A DNA stretch of 64,000 bases from Oceanicola granulosus HTCC2516 (GCF_000153305.1 NZ_CH724111.1:19232-83231); one strand, 5' to 3'. Shown: positions 9,095 through 17,587, counted from the stretch's first letter. Numbers and translations are program-made. The notes: generated by a model not told the origin, from the letters alone.

Positions 9095-9814
9095 TCACTG
9101 CGCCAGGTAGCCGCCGTCGATGACGAGGTCGGCCCCGGTCATGAACGAGGATTCGTCGCTGGCGAGGAACACGCAGCCGTTGGCGATCTCGGCCGGCGTG
9201 CCGGCGCGGCCGAGCGGCGTCAGGCCGACCACGTACTTGTTGACCTCGGGGTCCTGGGACTGGGTCAGCGGCGTGTCGATGAAGCCCGGCAGCATCGAGT
9301 TTACCCGGATGCCGTCGCCAACATAGGTGATCGCGGCGTTGCGGGTCATCATCAGCACCGCGCCCTTGGTGGCGTGGTAGGCGTGGGCGCCCGGCACCGC
9401 GGCGTTGCCCCAGATCGAGGACACGTTGATGATCGAGCCCTTGCCCTGCTTCTTCATCGCCGGGATCACTGACTTCATGCCGAGGAAGACGCCGGTCTGG
9501 TTGACCCCGACCACCCGGTGCCAGGATTCGAGGTCGAGCTCCTCGAGCGGCTCGTAGGCGATGATGCCGGCGTTGTTGACCAAGACGTCGATGCGGCCGT
9601 GCTCGGCCAGCACCGCGTCGGTGACCCGCGCCCAGTGGTCGGGATCGGCGACGTCGAGCTCGACGCCCTGGACCCCGTCCGGGTAGCCCGCCTCGGGCAG
9701 CTTGCGGCTGCCGGCGATGACCTTGGCGCCGGCGGCCGCGAAGGCCTCGACGATGCCGAGGCCGATCCCGCGGGACGCGCCGGTCACGATCGCGACTTTG
9801 CCCTCGAGTCTCAT
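9095..9814 (-). CDS. SDR family dehydrogenase
   Basis: The 239-residue classical short-chain dehydrogenase has TGASRGIG (residues 11-18) for NAD(P) binding, NNAG (80-83), and the catalytic Ser132/133, Tyr146 and Lys150 (YHATK). Classical SDRs oxidise secondary alcohols to ketones or run the reverse reaction. It is the first gene of the importer operon, with one copy of the ACCGTA-N-TACGGT operator 71 bases upstream of the start. In this pathway it would plausibly make the ketone used by the Baeyer-Villiger monooxygenase at 17668, but substrate and direction are inferred from context only. Confidence 0.9.
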   Translation of the reverse strand: MRLEGKVAIVTGASRGIGLGIVEAFAAAGAKVIAGSRKLPEAGYPDGVQGVELDVADPDHWARVTDAVLAEHGRIDVLVNNAGIIAYEPLEELDLESWHRVVGVNQTGVFLGMKSVIPAMKKQGKGSIINVSSIWGNAAVPGAHAYHATKGAVLMMTRNAAITYVGDGIRVNSMLPGFIDTPLTQSQDPEVNKYVVGLTPLGRAGTPAEIANGCVFLASDESSFMTGADLVIDGGYLAQ

Positions 9815-9884
9815 GGTCCTCCTCCCTGATGAACACCGACCGAAGCACGCTCCTCCGCGCGTTCGATCTTCTTGTGCTGATCTT

Positions 9885-9897
9885 ACCGTATTACGGT
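9885..9897 (-). promoter_or_regulatory. Operator copy 1, in the SDR/importer promoter
   Basis: ACCGTATTACGGT is a perfect 6+6 palindrome around one central base. On the minus strand it lies between a possible -35 (TTGCCA) and -10 (TAAGAT), 16 bases apart, upstream of the SDR gene at 9814. The same palindrome recurs at four more promoters in this cluster, so it is most likely the site of the GntR protein encoded at 12978. Confidence 0.75.
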
Positions 9898-9929
9898 CTT
9901 ATGGCAAACATCTTTTTTTGCGGTCGCGC

Positions 9930-10643
9930 TCAGCCGACGGTGACGCCGCCGCAGACGAACAGGGTCTGGCCGGTGACGAAGCCGGCACGGTCGTCGCAGA
10001 AGAAGCCCACCGCGTTGGCCACGTCCTCGGGCGTCCCCATCCGGCCGACCGGGATCTGGTCGATGATCTCGCGGGTCTTGGGCGCGTCGGGCGGATTGTT
10101 GGCCCAGAAGGCGGTGGTGGCGATCGGCCCGGGGGCGACGCAGTTGACGGTGATTCCGTCCCGCGCCAGCTCCAGCGCCCAGGTCCGCGCCATCGATTGC
10201 GCGGCGCCCTTGGTGGCGCTGTAGAGGGTGCGGTCCTTCTTGCCCTTGGTGACGCGGCTGGTGTTGAAGACGATCCGGCCGCCGCCGGCGGCACGCATCC
10301 CCGGCACCAGCGCCTGGGCGCAGACGATGGCGCAGCGCAGGTTGAGGTGCATCAGCCGGTCGAAATCGGCGAGGTCGACATCGTCGAACCCGGCGGGCGC
10401 GACGATGCCGACGTTGTTGACGAGGCAGCGCACCTGGTGCCGCGCGGCGATGCCGGCGACCGCTTCGCGGGTGGCGTCGGCGTCCATCAGGTCGACGTCG
10501 ACCCGGTCGGCGCGCAGCGACTCGACCTCCGGCTCGGCATTGTCGAGCGCGAATACCCGGTAGCCGTCCTGCTGGAGCCGCAGCGAGATGGCCTGGCCGA
10601 TGTTGCGGCCTCCACCGGTGACGATCGCGCAGCGCTCGGCCAT
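9930..10643 (-). CDS. SDR family dehydrogenase
   Basis: This 237-residue classical SDR has the cofactor motif TGGGRNIG (about residues 9-16), an NNVG in place of NNAG, and the active-site Tyr and Lys in YSATK, with Ser in FNTSR. The C-terminal GGVTVG matches the usual end of FabG-like enzymes. Only 16 bases separate it from the hydrolase gene upstream, so the two form one leftward unit starting at 11562. It is a second alcohol/ketone oxidoreductase in the pathway, only distantly similar to the SDR at 9095, which suggests that the two act on different intermediates. Confidence 0.88.
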   Translation of the reverse strand: MAERCAIVTGGGRNIGQAISLRLQQDGYRVFALDNAEPEVESLRADRVDVDLMDADATREAVAGIAARHQVRCLVNNVGIVAPAGFDDVDLADFDRLMHLNLRCAIVCAQALVPGMRAAGGGRIVFNTSRVTKGKKDRTLYSATKGAAQSMARTWALELARDGITVNCVAPGPIATTAFWANNPPDAPKTREIIDQIPVGRMGTPEDVANAVGFFCDDRAGFVTGQTLFVCGGVTVG

Positions 10644-10659
10644 GTTTCCGCGCCCCGCG

Positions 10660-11562
10660 CTAGAGCCGCGGGGTCACGGCGTCGCCGTGGAAGCGGTAGC
10701 TGCCGTCCTCGACCCGCTCGAGGTCGCCGATACCGGGGAAAGGGAAGTGGTAGCCGTGAAAGCGGATGTTCTCGTCCACCACCCGGGCGAAGATGTCGGA
10801 CTTGGCCTTTGCCCCGAGCTCGGGGTCGCTGTCGTAGTCCATGTGGAAAAACCACTCGGGGTGGATCGGGTCGAACACCTGGTGGTGCGCGACGTCGCCA
10901 GTGAACACGACCTTCTCGCCGTTACTCTCGAAGATGAAGGCGGTCTGGCCGAGGCTGTGGCCGGCGACCGACATGCTCTCGATCCCCGGCAGCACCTCGT
11001 CGCCCATCCGGAACAGCTTGAGCCGGTCGCGGTAGGGCTTCACCGCCGCCAGCGTGCCCTCGGTCCAGGGGCCGACATGGTCGTTGCGGCTGAGGCTGCC
11101 CTCGTCGGTCCACTCCGCCCAGTCCTGCTCGGAGACGTAGAGGTCGGCGTTGGGGTAGGCGGCGTTGCCGTCGGCGTCGATCAGGCCGAAGGAATGGTCG
11201 GGATGCAGGTGGGTCATCAGCACCGCGTCGATGTCGCGCGGGTCGATCCCGGCGGCGGCGAGGTTCTCGCGGGCGCGGCCCTGCTTGTCGCCGAACATCC
11301 GCGAGGTCTCGCCCATCCCGGCGTCGATCAGGATCAGCCGCTCGCCGTCGTTCACCACCGCGGGGTTGCAGTCCATCGGGATGTAATCCTCGGGCAGGCG
11401 ATAGGCGCGCTTGAGCCGGGCCATCTCGCCGGGATCGGCGTTGGGATAGATGCCTTCGTAGCCGTGATGGATGTAGCCGTCCCAGATCGTGGTACATTCG
11501 AGATCCCCGACCTTGAAGCGGTACCATCCCGCGTTCTGGGTATTCTGCTTGCTGGCCGGCAT
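10660..11562 (-). CDS. Metallo-beta-lactamase-fold hydrolase, possible lactonase
   Basis: The 300-residue protein has the complete metal-binding set of the family: HLHPDH at residues 118-123, AGHSLGQ for the next His, FTGDVAHH for the bridging Asp, and a final HGYHFPFPG. The overall layout resembles AHL-lactonase-like members and it has no signal peptide, so it acts in the cytoplasm. In a cluster with a Baeyer-Villiger monooxygenase, opening the lactone or ester made by that enzyme is the natural proposal; this is inference. The start ATG 11562 has GAGGGAGAGAG upstream. It is transcribed away from the enone reductase gene, and the shared gap holds one operator copy. Confidence 0.85.
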   Translation of the reverse strand: MPASKQNTQNAGWYRFKVGDLECTTIWDGYIHHGYEGIYPNADPGEMARLKRAYRLPEDYIPMDCNPAVVNDGERLILIDAGMGETSRMFGDKQGRARENLAAAGIDPRDIDAVLMTHLHPDHSFGLIDADGNAAYPNADLYVSEQDWAEWTDEGSLSRNDHVGPWTEGTLAAVKPYRDRLKLFRMGDEVLPGIESMSVAGHSLGQTAFIFESNGEKVVFTGDVAHHQVFDPIHPEWFFHMDYDSDPELGAKAKSDIFARVVDENIRFHGYHFPFPGIGDLERVEDGSYRFHGDAVTPRL

Positions 11563-11615
11563 GATCTCTCTCCCTCGGTTGCACCCCGCTGGAGCGGGCG
11601 CATGTCTAAAACGTG

Positions 11616-11643
11616 TTGCATTGCAGTATTACGGTAATATGCT
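11616..11643 (+). promoter_or_regulatory. Promoter with operator copy 2
   Basis: GCAGTATTACGGT (11623-11635) keeps the right half-site and the inner GTA of the palindrome. It lies between TTGCAT (11616-11621) and TATGCT (11638-11643), 16 bases apart, which would drive the enone reductase gene at 11706. Being in a divergent gap, the same site could also control the hydrolase gene at 11562. Confidence 0.6.
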
Positions 11644-11705
11644 CTTCTCGTCTAGCGGCATTTTCCCGGGTGCCTCCGGGGGCCGCGGCCTTGGAGGGCT
11701 TCACA

Positions 11706-12767
11706 ATGAACGGACGACACGCGCTCGTTGTCGGAGCTTCCGGCCTGTCGGGCAGTCATGCCACCGCCGCGCTCGCCGCCGCGGGTTGGCGGGTCACTGG
11801 CCTGTCGCGCTCGGGCCGCGGGCCCGGCGCGCATCGCACAATCGCGCTGGACCTCGGCCGGCCCGAGGCCGCCGAGGCGTCGCGGGGCGAGTTCGAGGAC
11901 GTGCAGGACCTGGTCATCTGCACCTGGTCGATGCAGGCAAGCGAGGCCGAGAACGTCCGCGTCAACCGCGCGATGCTCGAGACCCTGTTCGTCGCGCTGG
12001 AGGACGCGCCGCTGCGCCACGTCTCGCTGGTCACCGGGCTCAAGCACTATCTCGGCCCGTTCGAGAGCTACGGCTCCGGCCGGCCCTATTCGCCGTTCCT
12101 CGAGACCCAGCCGCGGCTGCCGGGCGACAATTTCTACTATGCCCAGGAGGACGTGGTCTTCGCCGAGGCCGAGCGGCGCGGCATCCCGTGGAACGTGCAC
12201 CGGCCGCACTCGATGATCGGCTACGCGCTCGGTAACGCAATGAACGTGGCGGTGACGCTCGCGGTCTACGCCAGCATCTGCAAGGAGACCGGCCGGCCGT
12301 TCGTTTTCCCCGGATCGCAGGCGCAGTACGAGGCGGTGGCCGACGTCACCGACGCCCGCATTCTCGCCCGCCAGATCGTCTGGGCGCTGCAGACCCCGGA
12401 GGCGGCGAACCTGCCGCTCAACGTCGCCAACGGCGACGTCTTCCGCTGGTACTGGCTCTGGGCGCGGCTGGCCGAATATTTCGACCTCGAGCCGGCGCCC
12501 TATCCCGGCGCGCCGACCCCGCTGCAGGCGCAGATGGCGGACGCCGAGCCGATCTGGGAGGACATCGTCGCCCGCCACGGGCTGCAGCCGACCCGGTTGC
12601 ACGAGATCGCCTCGTTCTGGCACAGCGACGCCGACCTCGGCCGCGAGATCGAGTGCATCACCGACATGAAGAACAGCCGGGTGCGGGGATTCACCGCCTA
12701 CCAGGACACGCTGTCGAGCTTTACCGACGTCTTTGACCGGCTACGGGCGGAGCGGGTGATTTCGTGA
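11706..12767 (+). CDS. PRISE-type enone reductase (SDR, 5-beta-reductase-like)
   Basis: The 353-residue protein is an atypical SDR of the PRISE group (progesterone 5-beta-reductase / iridoid synthase-like), which reduces activated C=C bonds of enones with NADPH. The N-terminus has the nucleotide motif GASGLSG (residues 10-16). The two group hallmarks are present: TGLKHYLGPF (110-119) with the catalytic Lys113, and NFYYAQED (142-149) with the catalytic Tyr145, followed by VHRPHSMIGYA. The start ATG 11706 has GGAGG upstream. Reducing an enone to a saturated ketone would feed the Baeyer-Villiger monooxygenase of the same regulon. Annotation pipelines would probably call it an NAD-dependent epimerase, which I consider less likely. 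Confidence 0.8.
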   Translation: MNGRHALVVGASGLSGSHATAALAAAGWRVTGLSRSGRGPGAHRTIALDLGRPEAAEASRGEFEDVQDLVICTWSMQASEAENVRVNRAMLETLFVALEDAPLRHVSLVTGLKHYLGPFESYGSGRPYSPFLETQPRLPGDNFYYAQEDVVFAEAERRGIPWNVHRPHSMIGYALGNAMNVAVTLAVYASICKETGRPFVFPGSQAQYEAVADVTDARILARQIVWALQTPEAANLPLNVANGDVFRWYWLWARLAEYFDLEPAPYPGAPTPLQAQMADAEPIWEDIVARHGLQPTRLHEIASFWHSDADLGREIECITDMKNSRVRGFTAYQDTLSSFTDVFDRLRAERVIS

Positions 12768-12775
12768 CGCTCGAG

Positions 12776-12815
12776 TTGACGGACATACCGTCACCCTGTA
12801 TTATCGTATTATGGA
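12776..12815 (+). promoter_or_regulatory. Promoter of the GntR gene with operator copy 3
   Basis: TTGACG (12776-12781) and TATTAT (12799-12804) are 17 bases apart, close to the sigma-70 consensus. A diverged operator, ATCGTATTATGGA (12803-12815), overlaps the -10 and start region, and an extra ATACCGT half-site (12785-12791) lies in the spacer. This arrangement fits autorepression by the GntR protein. Confidence 0.7.
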
Positions 12816-12977
12816 TTCCGGACCCTGTGCCACGGCGTGTCTGGCGTTCACTGGACGGGGGCTGCTATTACGCGCTTCGGGTGAAACGGCGCGGTGGCAC
12901 TCGCCTGTGCGATCCCGAGTGACAGAGCTTCGTGAATGACCGGCGCGCCAGCGCCCAAGGTGAGGCAGGAACCGCCA

Positions 12978-13670
12978 ATGCCAGATTCGAAGATCATTTC
13001 CCGCACCGCGGCGCCGCTGCGCCAGCAAGTGCTGAAGCGAGTTCGCGAGGAGATCGTCGAGGGCCGCCTGGCCCCGGGGATGCGGCTGGTGGAGAGCGCG
13101 CTGTGCGAATCCTACGGGGTGTCGCGCACGGTGGTGCGCGAGGCGCTGCGCCAGCTCGAATCCGAGCACCTGGTCAACGTCGTCCCCAATGCCGGGCCGA
13201 TCGTGGCGGTGCTCACCGAGGAGGAGATCCGCTCGATCTATGTGGTGCGCGCTACCCTCGAGGCGCTCGCGGGCAAGCTCTTCGCCCAGCACGCCGACGC
13301 CAACCACTGCAAGGCGCTGGTCAAGCTCGGCAAGCGGCTCGACAAGGAATACCGCAAGGGCACCGTGGAGAGCCGCGAGGCGATCAAGGCGGAGTTCTAC
13401 GAGCGCCTGCTCGACGGCGCGCAGAACCGAGTGCTCACCGAGGACCTGCGCGCGATGCACGCGCGGATCGCGATCTTCCGCCGCTTCGCCTTCGTCGACG
13501 AGGCCCGCACCGAGCCGTCGCTGCGCGAGCTCGAGACGATCATCCGGGCCGCCGCCGTCGACCGCGACGCCCAGGCCGCCTGGAACGCCTGCGAGCACCA
13601 CATCCTGCTCGCCGGCGAACTCGCCATCCATGAGTACATGAAGCGCCATCCCGACGTCGCCAAGGATTGA
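12978..13670 (+). CDS. GntR family regulator (FCD type)
   Basis: The 230-residue protein has an N-terminal winged helix (about residues 12-75: PLRQQVLKRVREEIVEGRL, then ESYGVSRTVVREALRQLE) and an all-helical C-terminal ligand domain of the FCD (FadR/VanR-like) kind. I chose ATG 12978 over 12936 because AGGCAGGA precedes it and the HTH then sits at the usual distance from the start. It is encoded centrally in the oxidative cluster and is the only regulator there, so it is the likely reader of the five ACCGTA-N-TACGGT sites. Such proteins are mostly repressors released by a pathway acid. The ligand is unknown. Confidence 0.9.
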   Translation: MPDSKIISRTAAPLRQQVLKRVREEIVEGRLAPGMRLVESALCESYGVSRTVVREALRQLESEHLVNVVPNAGPIVAVLTEEEIRSIYVVRATLEALAGKLFAQHADANHCKALVKLGKRLDKEYRKGTVESREAIKAEFYERLLDGAQNRVLTEDLRAMHARIAIFRRFAFVDEARTEPSLRELETIIRAAAVDRDAQAAWNACEHHILLAGELAIHEYMKRHPDVAKD

Positions 13671-13710
13671 CGGAGCGGGTGCGGCGCCGCGGGCAGCCGA
13701 AGGACCAGCC

Positions 13711-14541
13711 ATGACCAAACCCTGCATCATCTGCGTCGCCATCACCGGCTCGCTGCCGCGCAAGGCCGACAACCCGGCGGTGCCGATCACCGTCGCCGAG
13801 CAGGTCGAGAGCGCCCACGAGGCGCACGAGGCCGGGGCCACGATCTGCCACGCCCACGTGCGCAACGACGACGAGAGCCCGAGCTCGGACCCCGAGCGCT
13901 TCGGCCGGCTGCTCGAGGGGCTGCGCGCGCATTGCCCCGAGCTGATCGTGCAATTCTCCACCGGCGGCCGCTCAGGTGCCGGCCGCGAGCGCGGCGGGAT
14001 GCTGTCGCTGAAGCCGGACATGGCGTCGCTGTCGGTGGGGTCGAACAACTTCCCGACCCGAGTCTACGAGAACCCGCCCGACCTGGTCGACTGGCTCGCC
14101 GCCGAGATGCGCGCTCACGGCGTGATGCCCGAGGTCGAGGCGTTCGACCTGTCGCACATCCTCAAGGCCGCCGAGATGAGCGCCGACGGGCGGATCGCGG
14201 GCAAGGTCTACGTGCAGTTCGTGATGGGCGTGAAGAACGCGATGCCGGCGGACCGGCGGGTGTTCGACTTCTACATCGAGACGATGGGCCGGCTGCTGCC
14301 GGACTCTGAGTGGTGCGCCGCCGGGATCGGCCGGCATCAGATCGAGATCAACGAATGGTCGGTGGCCGCCGGCGGCCATGCCCGCACCGGGCTCGAGGAC
14401 AACATCCGCCTCGACCGCGACACGCTGGCGCCGTCGAACGCGGCGCTGGTGCGGCGGGTGACCGAGATCTGCGAGCGCCACCAGCGCCCGGTCGCGACGC
14501 CGGCAGAGGCCCGCGAACTGCTCGGCCTGCCGGTGCGCTAG
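13711..14541 (+). CDS. Beta-keto acid cleavage enzyme (BKACE, DUF849)
   Basis: This 276-residue TIM-barrel enzyme belongs to the BKACE family, founded by 3-keto-5-aminohexanoate cleavage enzyme. The family uses zinc to condense a beta-keto acid with acetyl-CoA, giving acetoacetate and a new CoA ester. The zinc-binding His47 and His49 sit in CHAHVRN; IVQFSTGG (about 88-95) and GGHARTGLEDN near residue 225 are also family signatures. It lies 40 bases behind the GntR gene and is probably cotranscribed with it. In this pathway it would carry out the final C-C cleavage of a beta-keto acid, implying that the upstream oxidation steps generate one. Confidence 0.88.
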   Translation: MTKPCIICVAITGSLPRKADNPAVPITVAEQVESAHEAHEAGATICHAHVRNDDESPSSDPERFGRLLEGLRAHCPELIVQFSTGGRSGAGRERGGMLSLKPDMASLSVGSNNFPTRVYENPPDLVDWLAAEMRAHGVMPEVEAFDLSHILKAAEMSADGRIAGKVYVQFVMGVKNAMPADRRVFDFYIETMGRLLPDSEWCAAGIGRHQIEINEWSVAAGGHARTGLEDNIRLDRDTLAPSNAALVRRVTEICERHQRPVATPAEARELLGLPVR

Positions 14542-14545
14542 GGCA

Positions 14546-14563
14546 GGGGGCGCACGCGCCCCC
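14546..14563. terminator. Hairpin between convergent genes
   Basis: GGGGGCGC-AC-GCGCCCCC forms an 8-bp inverted repeat (7 bp with a four-base loop) in the 27-bp gap between the convergent BKACE and alcohol dehydrogenase genes. There is no T-run, but position and symmetry fit a bidirectional terminator. Confidence 0.5.
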
Positions 14564-14568
14564 GCGGC

Positions 14569-15816
14569 TCAGGGGCTGGTCCACCAGCTCCGGTCGCCGG
14601 CGAGGGCGCGGCGGAGCACGGCCTTGACGCTCTCGGGCGTCATCGGCGCGGGGTTGTTGCGCACCAGCCGGACCGCCTTGACCGAGGAGGCGGCGATCTC
14701 GTCGAGGTCGGCCTCCGTCACCCCCAGCGCGGCGATGTCGAGCGGGCTGCCCGCCGCCGCGAGCAGCGCCTCGACCCGCGCGATCCCGGCCCGGGCCCGA
14801 TCCTCGACCGGCCCGTCGGGGTCGGCGACGTTCAGCACCGCGCCGATCTCGGCGAACTCCTCGGTGCAGTAAGGCAGGTTGAAGCGCATCACGTAGGGCA
14901 GCAGCGCGCCGACCCCGAAGCCGTGCGGCGCGTGGCCGAAGGCGGCCATCGGGCTCTGGATGGCGTGGGCGGCGGCGGTGCCGGTGGTGTTGATCGCCAT
15001 CCCCGCGCAATAGGCGGCGAACATCACGTCGCTGCGCGCGGCGAGGTCGGAGGGCACCTCGACCACCCGCGCCAGCGATCGATCCATCAGCCGCAGCCCC
15101 TCGCGGCAGAACATGTCGGTGATGCGGTTCTTGCCGACGTAGATCTCGCGGTCGAGCTCGTCGGCGCTCGGGTTCTTGGGCTTGACGGTAAAGCCCTCGA
15201 CCAGGTGCGAGAGCGCATCGGCGGCGGTGGCGGCGGTGAGCCCGGGCGGGCAGGTGAGCGTCAGCTCGGGGTCGATCAGCGCCACCGCCGGCGCGATATG
15301 GGCGTCGGCGATCGCCATCTTCATCCGCGCCACGTCGTCGTAGACGATGGCGAGGCTGGTGACCTCGGCGCCGGTGCCGCCGGTGGTGGGGATGGTGATC
15401 AGCGGCACGCAGGGGCCGGGCACCGCGAACTCGCCGAAATAGTCGCGCACGTCGCCGCCATGGGCGAGCACCGCCGAGGCCGCCTTGGCGAGGTCCATGC
15501 AGGAGCCGCCGCCGAGCCCGACGATCACGTCCGGCCGGTCGCTGCCGCAGGCGGCGACCACGTCGAGCACGTTCTGGCGCGGCAGGTCGGGCAGGGCGGC
15601 GTCGAACACCGCCACCCGCAGCCCCTGCGCCTTGAGGTCGGCCTTCATCGCCGCGAAGTCCTCGGTGGTCGCCATTCGCTCGTCGGTGACGATCAGCGCC
15701 GAGGTGCCGAAGCGGCGGGCGTGGCGGCCGAGCTGGCGGCGCTGGCCGGGGCCGAAGAGCACGGTCTTGGGCTGGCGCACCAGGCCGAGCCCGAGGGCGT
15801 TGTCGAGGCGACTCAC
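14569..15816 (-). CDS. Iron-containing alcohol dehydrogenase
   Basis: The 415-residue protein is a group III (Fe-ADH) enzyme. It has the cofactor loop GLGGGSCMDLAK (GGGS at 102-105), TIPTTGGTGAEVT (141-153), metal ligands Asp200 and His204 in TAADALSHLVEG, and the later His residues in the AAHAIQSPM and FGHAPHGFG segments. The GTG start at 15816 overlaps the stop of the aldehyde dehydrogenase gene (GTGA), so the two are translationally coupled. Together they would oxidise a primary or secondary alcohol to the acid, for example the hydroxy acid released by lactone hydrolysis. The exact substrate is not readable. Confidence 0.9.
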   Translation of the reverse strand: MSRLDNALGLGLVRQPKTVLFGPGQRRQLGRHARRFGTSALIVTDERMATTEDFAAMKADLKAQGLRVAVFDAALPDLPRQNVLDVVAACGSDRPDVIVGLGGGSCMDLAKAASAVLAHGGDVRDYFGEFAVPGPCVPLITIPTTGGTGAEVTSLAIVYDDVARMKMAIADAHIAPAVALIDPELTLTCPPGLTAATAADALSHLVEGFTVKPKNPSADELDREIYVGKNRITDMFCREGLRLMDRSLARVVEVPSDLAARSDVMFAAYCAGMAINTTGTAAAHAIQSPMAAFGHAPHGFGVGALLPYVMRFNLPYCTEEFAEIGAVLNVADPDGPVEDRARAGIARVEALLAAAGSPLDIAALGVTEADLDEIAASSVKAVRLVRNNPAPMTPESVKAVLRRALAGDRSWWTSP

Positions 15817-17300
15817 GACAGCTCGTCCGCCACGGTGAGGGCCATGTATTTCGGCTCCATGAACTCGTAGATTCCGTCCTGTCCCGCCTCGCGGCCGATC
15901 CCCGACGCCTTGGTCCCGCCGAACGGCGCGGCGGCGTCGGCCATAATCCCGCGGTTGATCCCCACCATGCCGAAGGCGAGCCGCTCGGCAAAGCCGATGG
16001 CGCGCGAGATGTCGCGGGTGAAGACGTAGGAGGCGAGCCCGAACTGGGTGTCGTTGGCTAGCGCGATCGCCTCGGCGGCGCCGTCCACCGGGAAGATCGT
16101 GGCGATCGGCGCGAATAGCTCGTTGGAGCACATCACCTCGCTCGGCCCCTCGAAGCGCACCACCGTCGGCTCGAAGAAATAGCCCGGCCCGGCGATCGGG
16201 TTGCCCCCCGCCAGCGTCCGGCCGCCGGCCTCGGTGAGCTTCGTGAGGGTCGCCGCCAGCCCGTCGCGCTGCTTCGCCGAGATCATCGGGCCCACATCGA
16301 CCGCGTCGAGCCCGTTGCCCACGGTGAGCGCCTTCACCTTGGCGATGAATTTCTCGGTGAACTCCGCCTCCACCTTCTTGTCGATGATGATCCGGTTCGC
16401 CGCGACGCAGGCCTGGCCGGCGTTGCGGAATTTGCAGATCACCGCCTGGGCGACGGCGAGGTCGATGTCGGCGTCGTCGAGCACCACGAAGGGGCCGTCG
16501 CCGCCGAGCTCCATCGAGCAATTGACGATGTTGCGCGCGCCCTGCTCCATCAAGAGCGCGCCGACCCCGGTGGAGCCGGTGAACGACACCTTGCGGATCC
16601 GGCGGTCCTTGAGCAGCGGCGCCGAGATCTCGGACGAGGTGCGGGTGTGCAGCAAGTTGACCACGCCGGACGGAAAGCCCGCGTCGTGCAGCACCTGGGT
16701 GAACAGCGCGCCGGTGAACGGCGTCTCCTGGGCGGTCTTGACCACCGCGGTGCAGCCCGCGGCGAGCGCGGCGCCGGCCTTGCGCACGATCATCAGCAGC
16801 GGGAAGTTCCACGGCGTGATCAGCAGGCAGGGGCCGATCGGCTGGTGGTGCACCATCACCCGGAAGCCGCCGTGCGAGCTCTCGGCGTAGCTGCCGTGGA
16901 CATGGGCGGTCTGCTCGGCGAACCACAGCAGGAAGTCGGCCGACAGCTTGAACTCGGCGCGGGATTCGCTGAGCGGCTTGCCGCTCTCCAGCGTCATGAT
17001 CCGCGCGAAGGCGTCCTCCTGGTCGAGCATCAGCCGGTAGGCGCGGTGCATCAGGTCGGCCCGGGCCCGCGGCGCGAGGCGGCCCCAGGCGGCCTGCGCG
17101 GCCTCGGCGGCGTCGAGCGCGCGCAGTGCATGCGCCGAGGTGGCGTGCGCCACCGCGCCGACGCGACTGCCGTCGGCGGGGTTGGTCACCTCGAATTCGC
17201 CCTCGCCGGCCACCCAGGCGCCGTCGATGTAGAGCTGTCCGCTGGGCAGCGCGACCGCGACGTTCGCTGCGGCGGCCAATGTCGTCGAATTGGGGGGCAT
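15813..17300 (-). CDS. Aldehyde dehydrogenase, succinate-semialdehyde type
   Basis: The 495-residue NAD(P)-dependent aldehyde dehydrogenase has all main catalytic features: Asn165 in ITPWNFPL, the GSTGVG nucleotide loop near 242-247, Glu265 in MELGGDGP, and the nucleophile Cys298 in NAGQACVA. The family pattern is closest to GabD-like semialdehyde dehydrogenases. I took ATG 17300, which has AGGGA upstream; the longer frame to 17690 runs through the promoter and operator. It heads a two-gene leftward unit with the iron alcohol dehydrogenase. Operator copy 4 lies 88 bases upstream of the start. Confidence 0.9.
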   Translation of the reverse strand: MPPNSTTLAAAANVAVALPSGQLYIDGAWVAGEGEFEVTNPADGSRVGAVAHATSAHALRALDAAEAAQAAWGRLAPRARADLMHRAYRLMLDQEDAFARIMTLESGKPLSESRAEFKLSADFLLWFAEQTAHVHGSYAESSHGGFRVMVHHQPIGPCLLITPWNFPLLMIVRKAGAALAAGCTAVVKTAQETPFTGALFTQVLHDAGFPSGVVNLLHTRTSSEISAPLLKDRRIRKVSFTGSTGVGALLMEQGARNIVNCSMELGGDGPFVVLDDADIDLAVAQAVICKFRNAGQACVAANRIIIDKKVEAEFTEKFIAKVKALTVGNGLDAVDVGPMISAKQRDGLAATLTKLTEAGGRTLAGGNPIAGPGYFFEPTVVRFEGPSEVMCSNELFAPIATIFPVDGAAEAIALANDTQFGLASYVFTRDISRAIGFAERLAFGMVGINRGIMADAAAPFGGTKASGIGREAGQDGIYEFMEPKYMALTVADELS

Positions 17301-17387
17301 AGTTCGATCCCTGGGCTGTGGGCGCGATGGCTCCGCGGCAGCCGCGAGCTCATTGCTCCGTACTGCCTCGTGCCGTGCATTGATAAT

Positions 17388-17400
17388 ACCGTAATACGGG
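17388..17400 (-). promoter_or_regulatory. Operator copy 4, upstream of the ALDH gene
   Basis: ACCGTAATACGGG matches the regulon palindrome at 12 of 13 positions and is flanked by ATAAT and CTTAT, as at copies 1 and 5. It lies 88 bases upstream of the aldehyde dehydrogenase start on the minus strand. I could not assign a clear -35/-10 pair around it. Confidence 0.7.
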
Positions 17401-17558
17401 CTTATCCTAATAGCAAGGCGATTCCGGCGCTGGCCGCGGGCGGCACGACGGCGGCCGGAAAAAGCTCTCGACCATTGGCGCGGTGGTCGGCGACTGCTCA
17501 CAAGGTCGCCCCGTTGCCTACTAAGAGCGCCAGCACACGCCACTCGGCCATTCCGACC

Positions 17559-17587
17559 TTGACGATAATACCGTAATACGGTAGTAG
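17559..17587 (+). promoter_or_regulatory. Monooxygenase promoter with operator copy 5
   Basis: The perfect palindrome ACCGTAATACGGT (17570-17582) lies between TTGACG (17559-17564) and TAGTAG (17582-17587), 17 bases apart. It is about 86 bases in front of the monooxygenase start, mirroring copy 4 across the divergent gap. Confidence 0.7.

Noticed and set aside
12801-14048. Leftward 415-codon frame across the GntR and BKACE genes.
   Set aside because: Composition is low-complexity and the forward genes there have clear motifs and ribosome sites.
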